This document shows positions 1-8,100 of a DNA stretch of 64,000 nucleotides, piece by piece. Source of the stretch: Ectopseudomonas mendocina. Its GTDB lineage: Bacteria; Pseudomonadota; Gammaproteobacteria; Pseudomonadales; Pseudomonadaceae. The notes beneath the pieces are model-generated. The model saw nothing but the letters and a program-made list of their open reading frames with translations. It was not told the origin of the DNA and did no database searches. A program made the translations under genes and the position numbers. The stretch covers positions 1 through 64,000 of the forward strand of contig NZ_VRYE01000018.1 of the NCBI RefSeq assembly GCF_008041835.1, written 5' to 3'. Every line of letters starts with the position of its first letter. Within the stretch, counting starts at the first letter, position 1.

Positions 1-1
1 C

Positions 2-421
2 CATTGCTCCCCAAACCCCAACATCAAGGGCGTGCTGTATGGCATCGCTGCGGCGCTGCCGGTATTCCAGCAACAGAACGCCGGGCATTTCATCAACATC
101 GCTTCGGTGGCCGGGATCAAGGTGTTCAGCCCGGGTGGCACCGTCTACAGCGGCACCAAGTTCGCCGTACGCGCCATCTCCGAAGGGTTGCGTCATGAGG
201 TCGGCGGCAGCATCCGCACTACTACCATCGAGCCCGGCGCGGTGGATTCGGAGCTGAAGTTCGGCAGCTCGCACCAGCAGAGCCGCGATTTCGTCGTCGA
301 TTTCTACAAGCAGGCGATCCCGGCGGAATCGGTGGCGCGCGCCATCGCCTACGCCATCGAGCAACCTGCCGACGTCGATATCAACGAGATCGTCCTACGC
401 CCGACCGTGCAGGAGTTCTAA
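2..421 (+). CDS. Short-chain dehydrogenase/reductase, C-terminal part (cut by window start)
   Basis: The reading frame is open from the window edge, so the N-terminal Rossmann nucleotide-binding part is missing. The visible 139 residues carry an NIASVAG segment, followed by YSGTK, which fits the catalytic Tyr-x-x-x-Lys of classical SDR enzymes, and then a typical EPGAVDSEL stretch after the active site. The length fits the last 55-60 percent of a family member of about 245 residues. SDR enzymes are NAD(P)-dependent oxidoreductases; the substrate cannot be read from the sequence. It ends 84 bp before the flavin reductase-like gene and reads in the same direction. Confidence 0.85.
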   Translation, partial: HCSPNPNIKGVLYGIAAALPVFQQQNAGHFINIASVAGIKVFSPGGTVYSGTKFAVRAISEGLRHEVGGSIRTTTIEPGAVDSELKFGSSHQQSRDFVVDFYKQAIPAESVARAIAYAIEQPADVDINEIVLRPTVQEF

Positions 422-504
422 TCCCCTCTTGCCAAGACAGGCGCTTGCGATGCGGGCCTTCACGGGCCAGCATGCGAGCGTCTTTTTCGTTTTCAGGAGC
501 CTGC

Positions 505-1074
505 ATGAGCGCGTCCATCCATTCCGTCGACCTGGCCAAGGCCTACCGTCTACTCAACCACGGTCCCACCGTGCTGGTGTCGGCGCGTCATCAGGCTGTG
601 GATAACGTCATGGCGGCAGCCTGGTGCTGCGCCCTGGATTTCGACCCGCCGAAGCTTACCGTGGTGATCGACAAGGCCACGCGCACCCGCGCGCTGGTCG
701 AAGGCAGTGGCCTGTTCGCCATCCAGGTGCCGACCGTGGCGCAACTGCAACTGACCCAGGCGGTGGGCAACGCCAGCCTGACCGATGATCCGGCCAAGCT
801 GGCGCATGCCGGGGTCGAGTTGTTCGAGATGCCAGGCCACGATGTGCCGCTGGTGGCGGGCTGCTCAGCTTGGCTGGTCTGCCGGCTGCTCGATGAGCCG
901 CACAACCAGCAGGCCTATGATCTGTTCATTGGCGAGGTGATTGCGGCCTGGGCGGACGAGCGCGTGTTTCGCGACGGTCGCTGGCATTTCGAGACGGCCG
1001 ACCCGAGCCTGCGCAGCCTGCATCACGTGGCGGGCGGGCACTATTACGCGATTGGTGAGGCGTTGAAGGCCTGA
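505..1074 (+). CDS. Flavin reductase-like (FMN-binding split barrel) protein
   Basis: The 189-residue protein looks like the flavin reductase-like domain family. It opens with a segment on obtaining a product (GPTVLVSARH), then has VMAAAWCCALDFDPPKLTVVID-type strands and a VGNASLTDDPAKL segment typical of that fold. Members bind FMN and reduce flavin or act as small oxidoreductases, usually in the cytoplasm. I chose the ATG at 505 because AGGAG lies 6-10 bases upstream; an in-frame start at 445 would add 20 residues of poor family character. The partner enzyme and substrate are unknown. Confidence 0.8.
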   Translation: MSASIHSVDLAKAYRLLNHGPTVLVSARHQAVDNVMAAAWCCALDFDPPKLTVVIDKATRTRALVEGSGLFAIQVPTVAQLQLTQAVGNASLTDDPAKLAHAGVELFEMPGHDVPLVAGCSAWLVCRLLDEPHNQQAYDLFIGEVIAAWADERVFRDGRWHFETADPSLRSLHHVAGGHYYAIGEALKA

Positions 1075-1086
1075 TGCCGGGCGTGC

Positions 1087-1698
1087 TTAGCGCGCCAGCG
1101 GCAGCGCCACGCCGATCAGCACGAAGAGCACGCCGCAACTGCGATTGAAGGTGCGGCCGCCGCGCTGCAGCCAGGGCCGTACGCGGAAGGCCAGCAGCGC
1201 CAGCAGCAATTCGACGAGAAACTCGACTACGGCGAAGGTCGCGGCCATCACCACGAACTGCACGGCCAGGCCGCGCTGCGGGTCGAGGAACTGCGGCAGA
1301 AAGGCGCCGTAGAACAGGATCACCTTGGGATTGGACAGCGCCGACAGCAGGCCTTGGCGAAACAGCCGGCTGGCGCTGGGGCGGGTGCCGCTGTCGGCCA
1401 GGGTCAGGTTAATCGGCGGCGAGCGCCACAGTTGCACGCCGAGCCAGACCAGGTAGGCGCCGCCGATCCACTTGAGCGCCAGCAGCGCGGTGGGCGCGGT
1501 CTTGAGCAGGGCGCTGAGGCCGAACATGGCCAGGGCGATCAAGGTACTGAAGCCGACCACACCGCCAAGAATGGTGGCCAGCGCCATGCGTGCGCCATAC
1601 AGCCCGCCGTGGGTCAGTGCCAACAGGCTATTGGGGCCGGGCGTGAGTGCCAGGCCAAGGGTGGCGACGAAGTAGACGAGCCAGAGTTCGAGGGCCAT
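1087..1698 (-). CDS. LysE/RhtB family amino-acid exporter
   Basis: This 203-residue inner-membrane protein begins with the LysE-family signature (LALTPGPNSLLAL near residues 16-28) and has about six hydrophobic segments, the usual size and topology. The family exports amino acids or their analogues. Its ATG is preceded by CAGGAGACC. The gene diverges from a GlxA/AraC-type regulator with 94 bp between the starts, so that regulator is a plausible controller of the exporter (inference). The exported compound cannot be told from the sequence. It converges with the flavin reductase gene, leaving only 12 bp between the two stop codons. Confidence 0.88.
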   Translation of the reverse strand: MALELWLVYFVATLGLALTPGPNSLLALTHGGLYGARMALATILGGVVGFSTLIALAMFGLSALLKTAPTALLALKWIGGAYLVWLGVQLWRSPPINLTLADSGTRPSASRLFRQGLLSALSNPKVILFYGAFLPQFLDPQRGLAVQFVVMAATFAVVEFLVELLLALLAFRVRPWLQRGGRTFNRSCGVLFVLIGVALPLAR

Positions 1699-1756
1699 GC
1701 GGGTCTCCTGTTTGGGCGCGGCCAGTCTAGTCAGCGACAGGTACTTGAATGAGGTA

Positions 1757-1785
1757 GATTCTGGCTATTTAACGGTTGATTCTGG
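1757..1785. promoter_or_regulatory. Direct repeat in the exporter-regulator intergenic region
   Basis: GATTCTGG occurs at 1757-1764 and again at 1778-1785. The offset is exactly 21 bp, two helical turns, in the same orientation. It lies 59-94 bp from the exporter start and just upstream of the regulator start. AraC-family proteins typically bind such direct repeats, so this is a candidate operator (inference). Confidence 0.4.
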
Positions 1786-1792
1786 ACATCAA

Positions 1793-2773
1793 ATGGCCGA
1801 AAGCCCCGACCTGCGTTTTCTCTTGCTGCCCCTGCCGGAATTTGCCCTGCTGCCGTTCGGTGGTTTTCTCGACAAGTTGCGCTTCAGCGCCGACGACGAG
1901 GACTACAGCCGCCAGCGCTATTGCGCCTGGACCATTCTCGGCCTGCAGCCAGGGCATGTGCTGTCCAGCAGCGGTGCGGCGCTGCGTATCGAGGCCACGC
2001 CGGACGAGCTGAAGCTGGCCGACTACGACTATCTGGTGCTGTTCGGTGGACGCAACGCACAGGCCACCGCTGCGCTGGCGCCGGCCTACCAGCCGTTGCT
2101 GCGTCGCGCCGCACGCGCCGGAGTGAAGCTGGTGGCGATCGACAATGCCAGCTTCCTGCTCGCTGCCTGCGGCCTGCTCGACGGCCATCAGGTGGCGGTG
2201 CACTGGCGCCATGAGGCGGAATTTCGCGCCAGCTTTCCGCATCTGCGCCTGGCTCGTGAGCGCCTCTACTGCCTCGATGGCGCACGGATTTCCTGCGCTG
2301 GCGGTACTGCGGCCATCGACCTGGCGGTGGAGCTGCTGGCCCAGGGCAGTGGCCGGGCGCGGGCGCTCAAGGGCCTGGCCGACATGCTGGTGGACGAGAC
2401 GCGCAGCGGCCAGCATGCACTGCGTTCGCTGCACACGGCGCCGAGTGGCGAGCGCCATGTCGACCGCGCCATCGCCCTGATGCGCCATGGCCTGGCCAGT
2501 GCCGACGGCATCGAGCAACTGGCGGCCAGCGTCGGTATCAGCCGGCGTCAGCTGGATCGCCTGTTCCAGGCCAGCCAGGGTATGAGTGCGCGCGAATACT
2601 GGAACGAGCTGCGCCTGCAGCACGTGCGCTGGCGCCTGCTCAACTCCAGCCACAGTCTGGCGCAACTCGCCGACGAGATCGGCGTCGGCGATGCCAGCCA
2701 CCTGGGCAAGCTGTTCCGCCAGCGTTTCGGCCTGGCGCCCGGAACCTTCCGCCGTCAGGGCGGTGTGTTGTAG
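1793..2773 (+). CDS. GlxA-family AraC-type transcriptional regulator
   Basis: The 326-residue protein has two parts. Residues about 5-170 resemble the DJ-1/PfpI class I amidotransferase-like domain (FLLLPLPEFALLPFGGFLD at the start, VAIDNASFLLAACGLLDG around the nucleophile-elbow position, where Ala-Ala-Cys is seen). Residues about 225-325 are two AraC helix-turn-helix motifs (IEQLAASVGISRRQLDRLF and LAQLADEIGVGDASHLGKLF). This GlxA-type architecture is common among regulators of betaine, carnitine and amino-acid catabolism. The ATG at 1793 starts the conserved domain; the frame is open upstream to 1697 but lacks family character there. It likely controls the divergent LysE exporter (inference). 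Confidence 0.87.
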   Translation: MAESPDLRFLLLPLPEFALLPFGGFLDKLRFSADDEDYSRQRYCAWTILGLQPGHVLSSSGAALRIEATPDELKLADYDYLVLFGGRNAQATAALAPAYQPLLRRAARAGVKLVAIDNASFLLAACGLLDGHQVAVHWRHEAEFRASFPHLRLARERLYCLDGARISCAGGTAAIDLAVELLAQGSGRARALKGLADMLVDETRSGQHALRSLHTAPSGERHVDRAIALMRHGLASADGIEQLAASVGISRRQLDRLFQASQGMSAREYWNELRLQHVRWRLLNSSHSLAQLADEIGVGDASHLGKLFRQRFGLAPGTFRRQGGVL

Positions 2774-2862
2774 GAGCCGCGCCTCGCGGCGAATGTGGCG
2801 GGCAACGCCGTTATCGCGGTATGGCCGCAATCGCTTCGCGCCTGGGCGACGCGCCTACGGAA
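2770..2862. repeat. REP-type repeat after the GlxA-like regulator
   Basis: The stretch starts GTAGGAGCCGCGCCTCGCGG, a palindromic REP sequence that recurs at 41547, and continues with a second, poorer half ending GCGCCTACGG. It overlaps the regulator stop codon region and fills the gap before cobJ. Confidence 0.7.
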
Positions 2863-2886
2863 CAGGGATGACAGCGGCAGAGAGGA

Positions 2887-4542
2887 TCATGACTCGATAT
2901 CCGGGTACCAACGCGGCGTATACACCCACTCACCGCCATCGGCACGGGGAAAGCGGCGGGTCTGGCTGGAGCCGATGATCACCAGGGTGCGCATGTCGAC
3001 CATCTCCGGCGTCAGCTCGCCGAGAGTGAGGCTGCGCAGGGCTTCGGCGGGGCGGCCGATATCACGGCCAAGTACCACCAGGGTTTCCGGCGCGCGGTGC
3101 TGGTGCAGCAAGTCGAGCGCGCGGCCAAGTTGCCAGGGGCGGGATTTGGAAATCGGGTTGTAGAAGGCCATGGCCAGGTCGGCGATGGCGGCATGTTCCA
3201 AGCGCTTTTCGATCACCGCCCAGGGCTTGAGGTTGTCCGACAGGGAAATCAGGCAGAAGTCGTGACCCAGCGGCGCGCCGGCCTTGGCGGCGGTGGCCAG
3301 GGCGGCGGAGACGCCCGGCAGCACCTCTAGCTCGACGCCGTGCCAGGCCTCGTTCTGTGGGCTTTCCAGCGCTTCCATCACGGCGGCAGCCATGGCGAAA
3401 ACGCCGGGGTCGCCCGAGGAGATCATCACCACTCGCCGGCCCGTGGCAGCCAGTTCGAAGGCGTGGGCGGCGCGTTGCAGCTCCTCGCGGTTGTCGCTGG
3501 GGTGCAGGCATTGATCGGCACGCAGCGGGCCAGCCATCTTCACGTAGGTGTCGTAGCCGAGCAGGTCTTCGGCTTCATCCAGGGCGCGGCGCACGGCGGG
3601 GGTCATATGTTCGGCTGCACCGGGGCCGAGGCCGACCACGCTGAGGCGGCCACGGCGCTGGCCGAGACGCTCGATATCCAGCGGTTGTTCGCCCAGCAGC
3701 AGGCGCAGGCCATCGCCGATATGGCATTCGGGCGGCAGTTCGGACGTGCTGTGGATAAAGCGCAGCGGCAGCTTCAACTCGTCTGCGACGGCGTGCAGTT
3801 CGGCGTTGGCCATCCAGCCTTTGTCCGCCAGCAGAACGGCCAGCGCTTGCGCCGCCAGGTTGGCATCGCTCAACGCCTGCTGCAGGCGAGCCGGTAGGTC
3901 GGCGCCGGGGCGTTCGATCAGCGCGGCGGCGCAGCGCGGGTGGATCAACAGTTCATCGGGCTGCGCCGGGCGGGCCTCGGGGGTGATGTGGATAACCCGA
4001 CTGGCAGCGTTATCCACAGGCAGTTGCGCGCTTTCCAGCCAGGGCGCCTGGCCTTCGATACGCACTGTTTCGCCGCCGAGCAGGTCGCTGACGAAGCGCT
4101 TACCTTGCTGCAGATCGGCCAGCGCATAGCCGGCAGGCGGCTCCAGCAGGCAGGTGCCGAAGCGCAACTCGCCGCTGGTGGTGATGGCCGGTGCCACCCC
4201 CAGGTGCGCGGCGATCTCGCGGGCCAGGCGGTTGACCCCTGCCAGGCCGCCGAGCAGCGGCACCACCGCGCTGCCATCCTCGGCCAGGGCCAGCACTGGC
4301 GGCTCGGCGCCCTTCTCTGCCAACAGCGCGGCCAGGCTGCGGATGACGATACCGGCGGCGCACAGCGCCAGCAGCGGCTGGCCTTCGCGATACAGCGTGC
4401 GCAGGTGCTCGCCGAACTCGTCGTAGTGGCGCTCGGCGCCATCGGCACGGCCGCGCAGGCCATGGATCATGGCCTGTGGATAAAGCGCCTTGAGATGTTG
4501 TGCAGTGGCCAGCGCGCTGGCGCCGAGGATGACGATGTTCAT
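2887..4542 (-). CDS. cobJ: Fused CbiG-like domain and precorrin-3B C17-methyltransferase
   Basis: This 551-residue protein has two domains. Residues 1 to about 305 look like CbiG, the cobalt-precorrin-5A hydrolase family (CAAGIVIR and LLGGLAGVNRLAREIA segments). Residues from about 310 on are the CobJ/CbiH SAM-dependent methyltransferase, with VVGLGPG at the start, GYDTYVK, and the SGDPGVFAMA and PGVSAALA motifs of tetrapyrrole methylases. CobJ methylates C17 and contracts the corrin ring. I took the ATG at 4542 because MNIVILGASALA is the natural Rossmann-like start; nine extra residues upstream come from a repeat. It is separated from cobI by about 390 bp of repeats, so it may be transcribed separately. 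Confidence 0.93.
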   Translation of the reverse strand: MNIVILGASALATAQHLKALYPQAMIHGLRGRADGAERHYDEFGEHLRTLYREGQPLLALCAAGIVIRSLAALLAEKGAEPPVLALAEDGSAVVPLLGGLAGVNRLAREIAAHLGVAPAITTSGELRFGTCLLEPPAGYALADLQQGKRFVSDLLGGETVRIEGQAPWLESAQLPVDNAASRVIHITPEARPAQPDELLIHPRCAAALIERPGADLPARLQQALSDANLAAQALAVLLADKGWMANAELHAVADELKLPLRFIHSTSELPPECHIGDGLRLLLGEQPLDIERLGQRRGRLSVVGLGPGAAEHMTPAVRRALDEAEDLLGYDTYVKMAGPLRADQCLHPSDNREELQRAAHAFELAATGRRVVMISSGDPGVFAMAAAVMEALESPQNEAWHGVELEVLPGVSAALATAAKAGAPLGHDFCLISLSDNLKPWAVIEKRLEHAAIADLAMAFYNPISKSRPWQLGRALDLLHQHRAPETLVVLGRDIGRPAEALRSLTLGELTPEMVDMRTLVIIGSSQTRRFPRADGGEWVYTPRWYPDIES

Positions 4543-4554
4543 GCGGTAAATCCT

Positions 4555-4606
4555 GTAGCCCGGATGCAATACGGGGAATGGGTTTCCCGGATTGCATCCG
4601 GGCTAC
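4555..4606. repeat. Palindromic repeat just upstream of cobJ
   Basis: GTAGCCCGGATGCAAT at 4555-4570 is matched by its exact reverse complement at 4591-4606, with about 20 bp between. It begins only 12 bp upstream of the cobJ start codon, so it sits where the ribosome binding site or leader would be. Confidence 0.75.
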
Positions 4607-4646
4607 GAACGAATGAATGTGAAAGCGGTTTACCCGGTCTTGTCCT

Positions 4647-4677
4647 GTAGGAGCCCCGCCCCGGGGCGAAGCTTTTT
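4647..4677. repeat. REP repeat (GTAGGAGCCCCGCCCCGGGG type)
   Basis: A GC-rich palindromic unit ending CGAAGCTTTTT. Near-identical copies are at 19731 and 36921. Confidence 0.75.
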
Positions 4678-4679
4678 AG

Positions 4680-4835
4680 CAGACCGTTGAAAAACTACCT
4701 GCGTTGCCATTGCTGCGTTAAAAACAGGCTCGTGCGCGAGTCCGATCAAAATGCTCATTTACAGCTCGTAAACTCCGCTTTTTCGCCTGTTTTTGCCTTG
4801 CACTGGCTGCCTCGCCGACGTTTTTCAACGGCCTG
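4680..4835. mobile_element. MITE-like palindromic element, family 1, copy A
   Basis: About 156 bp with terminal arms CAGACCGTTGAAAAAC and GTTTTTCAACGGCCTG (one mismatch) and a second pair of inner arms (AAAAACAGGC / GCCTGTTTTT) that match perfectly. It is flanked on both sides by TTAG (4676-4679 and 4836-4839), a likely target duplication. TTAG fits the YTAR target known for IS5-group transposases, which suggests the helper (inference). There is no coding capacity of its own. The core AATGCTCATTTAC..CGTAAACTCCGC is shared with copy B at 7767 and with a decayed stretch at 52699. Together with neighbouring REP units at 4647 and 4857-4888 it fills the cobI-cobJ gap. Confidence 0.75.
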
Positions 4836-4929
4836 TTAGGTGTGCTGCCAGTTAGACCGTCTTCGCCGCGTGGCGCGGCTCCTACAAGATCAGCTCGCAG
4901 GCATCAACAATCGGCGCGCAGCAGCTCGT

Positions 4930-5673
4930 TCACCCCCGCCATTTCTGGCCGGGCACCAGAATCATGGAGAAATACGGCGAATCCATTGGCTCCACCTCAT
5001 CCAGTGGCACGATCTTCTGGCTGGCCATGGTGGCACGTTCGACGTAATGGGCGCGGTTGTCCAGGCCGAGCTTGCGCAGCACGCGGCGCACCTTGTCGAA
5101 GTTGCGCCCGAGCTTCATCACCACCGCCGCTTCGGCATCGCGCAGGCGCTGTTCCAGCTCCTCTTCCGGCAACACGCCGGAAAGCACGCTCAAACTCTGG
5201 TTGCGGTACACCAGCGGCGTGCCGAGCACCGAGGCGCAGCCGAGCATCGAGCACACGCCGGGCACCACGTCCACCTCGTAGCGCTCGGCCAGGCGGTCGT
5301 GCAGATACATGTAGGAGCCGTAGAAGAACGGGTCGCCTTCGCAGATCACCGCCACGTCCTGGCCGGCATCGAGCAACTGGGCGATCTGCTCGGCGCAGGT
5401 GTCGTAGAAGTCGGCGATCACATCCTCGTAGCTCAGCGGCGGGGCGAGCTTCTCGGTAGTCACCGGGTAGACCAGCGGCAGGCGCTGCTGGGTATCGCTC
5501 AGGTGCTCTTCGATGATGCCGAAGGCATTGCCGCCGTGGCCGGCGTTGTGCTTGGCCTTGGCCACGAAGTAGGCCACCACTGGTGCGCCTTTGAGCAGGC
5601 GCAGCGCCTTGAGGGTAAGCAGCTCGGGGTCGCCGGGGCCGACGCCGAGGCCGAGCAGACGGCCAGCCATCAT
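4930..5673 (-). CDS. cobI: Precorrin-2 C20-methyltransferase
   Basis: This 247-residue SAM-dependent tetrapyrrole methylase starts with [20 protein letters not shown], the family hallmark, and carries [13 protein letters not shown] and [11 protein letters not shown] in the expected places. CobI adds the C20 methyl group to precorrin-2, directing the tetrapyrrole to cobalamin. The start lies in an ATGATG pair overlapping the cobH stop (TGA), with GAGGTGG just upstream; the first ATG is at 5673 and the second, 3 bp on, has the better spacing. It is translationally coupled to cobH and forms an operon with cobG and cobH. Confidence 0.96.
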   Translation of the reverse strand: MMAGRLLGLGVGPGDPELLTLKALRLLKGAPVVAYFVAKAKHNAGHGGNAFGIIEEHLSDTQQRLPLVYPVTTEKLAPPLSYEDVIADFYDTCAEQIAQLLDAGQDVAVICEGDPFFYGSYMYLHDRLAERYEVDVVPGVCSMLGCASVLGTPLVYRNQSLSVLSGVLPEEELEQRLRDAEAAVVMKLGRNFDKVRRVLRKLGLDNRAHYVERATMASQKIVPLDEVEPMDSPYFSMILVPGQKWRG

Positions 5674-6296
5674 TCCACCTCCGAGGCGAGGGCGTTGACT
5701 GCCGCTACCGCCATGGCACTGCCGCCACGGCGGCCCCGCACGATCACGTAGGGCACGCCACGGCTGTCTGCGGCCAGCGCATCCTTGGATTCCGCCGCGC
5801 CGATAAAGCCCACCGGCATGCCGATGATCAGCGCCGGCTTCGGTGCGCCGGCATCGAGCATTTCCAGCAGGTAGAACAGCGCCGTGGGGGCGTTGCCGAT
5901 CACCACCACGCTGCCTTCCAGGTGTTCGCGCCAGTGCTCCAGGGCCACCGCCGAGCGGGTGTTGCCCAACTCGCGGGCCAGCTCCGGCACGCCGGCGTCG
6001 TGCAGGGTGCAGATCACCTCGTTGTTCGCCGGCAGGCGCGGGCGGGTGATGCCCTCGGCTACCATGCGTGCGTCGCAGAGGATCGGTGCACCGGCGAGCA
6101 GCGCGGCACGACCCGCAGCGCCGGCACCGGGGGAGAAGCGCAGATCCTCCACCACGTCGACCATGCCGCAGGCATGAATCACCCGCACGGCGAGTTTTTC
6201 CAGATCGGCGGGGATGCCGTCGAGGTTGGCCTCGGCGCGGATGGTGGCGAAGGAGCGGCGGTAGATTTCCTGGCCGTCGCGGATGTAATCAAGCAT
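5670..6296 (-). CDS. cobH: Precorrin-8X methylmutase
   Basis: The 208-residue protein has family features such as [20 protein letters not shown] (with the catalytic His in VIHACG), [26 protein letters not shown] and [12 protein letters not shown]. CobH moves the C11 methyl group to C12, giving hydrogenobyrinic acid (or the cobalt form). Length is normal. It overlaps the end of cobG by 8 bp and the start of cobI by 4 bp, so the three genes are tightly coupled downstream of a cobalamin riboswitch. Confidence 0.96.
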   Translation of the reverse strand: MLDYIRDGQEIYRRSFATIRAEANLDGIPADLEKLAVRVIHACGMVDVVEDLRFSPGAGAAGRAALLAGAPILCDARMVAEGITRPRLPANNEVICTLHDAGVPELARELGNTRSAVALEHWREHLEGSVVVIGNAPTALFYLLEMLDAGAPKPALIIGMPVGFIGAAESKDALAADSRGVPYVIVRGRRGGSAMAVAAVNALASEVE

Positions 6297-7602
6297 CGGA
6301 TGTTCCTGCGGGGTGTTGGCGGGCGAACCAGGCGCCAGCCTCGTCGATGGTCATGGCCGGCGCCAGCAGACGGCCGAAACCGGGCGTCTCGGGCGTGCGT
6401 TGGTAGAGCTGGTAATGCTCGGGCGTGCTGGCCAGCAAGGTGTAGGGCTGCACCCGGGCGCTGGCGCAACTGCGTGGGCAGGCGCTGAGATGCACCTGCG
6501 GGCGGGCGCCGCTTTCGCGCAGGCGTTCGGCCAGATGCAGGGCGTGGCGCTTGCTGTCGGCCAGGCCGCGCGCGCAGGCCGCCGAGCCGGTGCAGGCGAC
6601 CAGGCCGAGCAGCGGCTCGTCGGCATGGGTCAGCAGGCCCAGCTGGTCCAGCTCGGCCAGCAGTTCGCGGGCGCGAGCTTCGGGGACGTTGCCCAACAAC
6701 AGACCTTGCCAGGGCGTCAGGCGCAACTCGCTGTCGCCGTGGCGCTCGCTCAGTTCTGCAATGGCGAGGAGTTGGTCAGCGTGCAGGCGACCCAGCTGGG
6801 CGCCGGCCGCCACCACACGCAGGCCGCTCTGCGCCTGTGGATAAATCCCTGCCGGAGCGCGTCCTAAGCCAGCCCTCGGCTGCCAACAGGCCGGCACAGG
6901 TTGCAAGGGGAAATCCAGTCGAGTCTGCAGGCGTTGCAGCAGGTCGTTTGCCGGGATATGCGCCAGCAAGTGACGCATGCGCGTTTGTTCCGGAGTGGCA
7001 AGTTCGAGGAACAGCAGCAGGAGCTGGCGTACCAGTTCGACCGCCTGCGTCACCTCCACTCGCGCCAGTGGCGCGTCGCTGGGGCAGCCGGCCAGACCCA
7101 GCAGCAGGTGGGTTTCATCCTCGGCAGCCAGCCACAGGTCATGGGGGTGTTCGCGCATGGCCAGGGTTTCACCGCCGTCCAGTTGCAGGGCGAACTTGGG
7201 CGACAGCGCATGCAGCGCCGGAGTGTCCTGCAGCAGGTCGAGCAACTGGCTGGCCAGCGGGCGCACGTCCATCCGCGCCTGCGGGTCGAGGCCGGCAGCG
7301 GGGCTGAGCAGCAGATTGCGCACGTCATCGGCGGTGGCCACGCGCGGGCCGAGGCCGGCGCTCAGCAGGGCGTCGATCAGCGCGCTTTCCTGGCCCGGCA
7401 GCACGCCGCGAATCTGCAGGTTGCTGCGGTTGGTCAGCTCCAGCACGCCACTGGCACAGTGCCTGGCCGCCTCGGCAATCGCCCGCGCCTCGGCGCTGCG
7501 CAGCACGCCGCCGGGCAGCTTGACGCGGCAGATGCCGCCATCCAGCGCGGGGACGATGCGTAGCAGGCTGGGGCAGGCGGAAGGTCGGACGGATGTGGAC
7601 AA
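6289..7602 (-). CDS. cobG: Precorrin-3B synthase (oxygen-dependent)
   Basis: CobG belongs to the nitrite/sulfite reductase-like family and uses a 4Fe-4S cluster and oxygen to hydroxylate precorrin-3A, the step that defines the aerobic pathway. Visible features are SVRPSACPSLLRI with DGGICRVKLPGG at the start, two ferredoxin-like half domains, and the cluster cysteines in CTGSAACARG and ACPRSCA near the C-terminus. I favour the TTG at 7602 (437 residues): AGGTGA lies 4 bases upstream and it leaves about 100 nt between riboswitch and gene, as at the second riboswitch. The frame stays open to a GTG at 7698, but that lies directly against the riboswitch and lacks a good ribosome site. Confidence 0.9.
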   Translation of the reverse strand: MSTSVRPSACPSLLRIVPALDGGICRVKLPGGVLRSAEARAIAEAARHCASGVLELTNRSNLQIRGVLPGQESALIDALLSAGLGPRVATADDVRNLLLSPAAGLDPQARMDVRPLASQLLDLLQDTPALHALSPKFALQLDGGETLAMREHPHDLWLAAEDETHLLLGLAGCPSDAPLARVEVTQAVELVRQLLLLFLELATPEQTRMRHLLAHIPANDLLQRLQTRLDFPLQPVPACWQPRAGLGRAPAGIYPQAQSGLRVVAAGAQLGRLHADQLLAIAELSERHGDSELRLTPWQGLLLGNVPEARARELLAELDQLGLLTHADEPLLGLVACTGSAACARGLADSKRHALHLAERLRESGARPQVHLSACPRSCASARVQPYTLLASTPEHYQLYQRTPETPGFGRLLAPAMTIDEAGAWFARQHPAGTSDA

Positions 7603-7766
7603 GCGGTCACCTGTGGATAACGACGCGGCGACCAAACCAGCGAAATCCGCCCACGGGAGGATTCCATGGCATCGGTACACCCCGCCCGATGTTGGCACTC
7701 GCGACCAGCGTTCGTCGGCAGGTCTCCTGGCTGACAGGTCATGATCCGCTGCGCCTTCCCGGTTAA

Positions 7767-7906
7767 CAGGCCGTTGAAAAACTACCTACGTTGGCAATAC
7801 GGCGTTAAAAACGGCCTCAAAATGCTCATTTACAACACGTAAACTGCGCTTTTTCGGCCGTTTTTGCCTTGTCTTGCCTACCTCGCCTACGTTTTTCAAC
7901 GGCCTT
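7767..7906. mobile_element. MITE-like element, family 1, copy B, inside the riboswitch
   Basis: Terminal arms AGGCCGTTGAAAAAC (7768-7782) and GTTTTTCAACGGCCT (7891-7905) are perfect inverted repeats; inner arms AAAAACGGCC and GGCCGTTTTT are also perfect. It sits between the riboswitch motifs GCCACTG and GGGAAGG, exactly where the second riboswitch has a 14-nt hairpin. Flanks TTAA (left) and TTAC (right) resemble a 4-bp target duplication that has since changed. It is about 140 bp with no coding capacity. Confidence 0.8.
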
Positions 7907-7979
7907 TTACCCAGTGGCCGATTGCATTGGACTCGCTGTTTACAGTTGCGGGGGCAGCCACGGTTTTACCGTGTTCCCT

Positions 7980-8100
7980 CTTGGGGGCGCTCTGAAATAG
8001 CCGTTTACCGTCACTCCCGCGAAGGCGGGAGCCCAGGTACTACGGAGATTCTGGATTTCCGCCTGCGCGGGAATGACGACTATTTCAGAGTTTCCTTAGG
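7980..8100. mobile_element. Palindromic miniature element, family 2, copy A, inside the riboswitch core
   Basis: On the minus strand it runs CCTAAGGAAACTCTGAAATAG ... CTATTTCAGAGCGCCCCCAAG. Inside are paired GTCATTCCCGCG/CGCGGGAGTGAC arms of the kind known from dRS3-like repeats. It is flanked by AGGG on both sides (8104-8101 and 7979-7976). Deleting the element and one AGGG restores CAGTAAAGGGAACACGG, the normal riboswitch sequence after the P3 hairpin. A homologous copy in the opposite orientation is at 43836-43956. Confidence 0.78.

Noticed and set aside
4543..4929. Clustered repeats between cobI and cobJ as a CRISPR array
   Set aside because: The units are palindromes of different families without regular spacing or equal-length spacers; no cas gene is present.
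4840..5751. Rightward open frame of about 300 codons across cobI
   Set aside because: It is antisense to cobI and begins in a repeat; it is rich in His, Ala and Gln.
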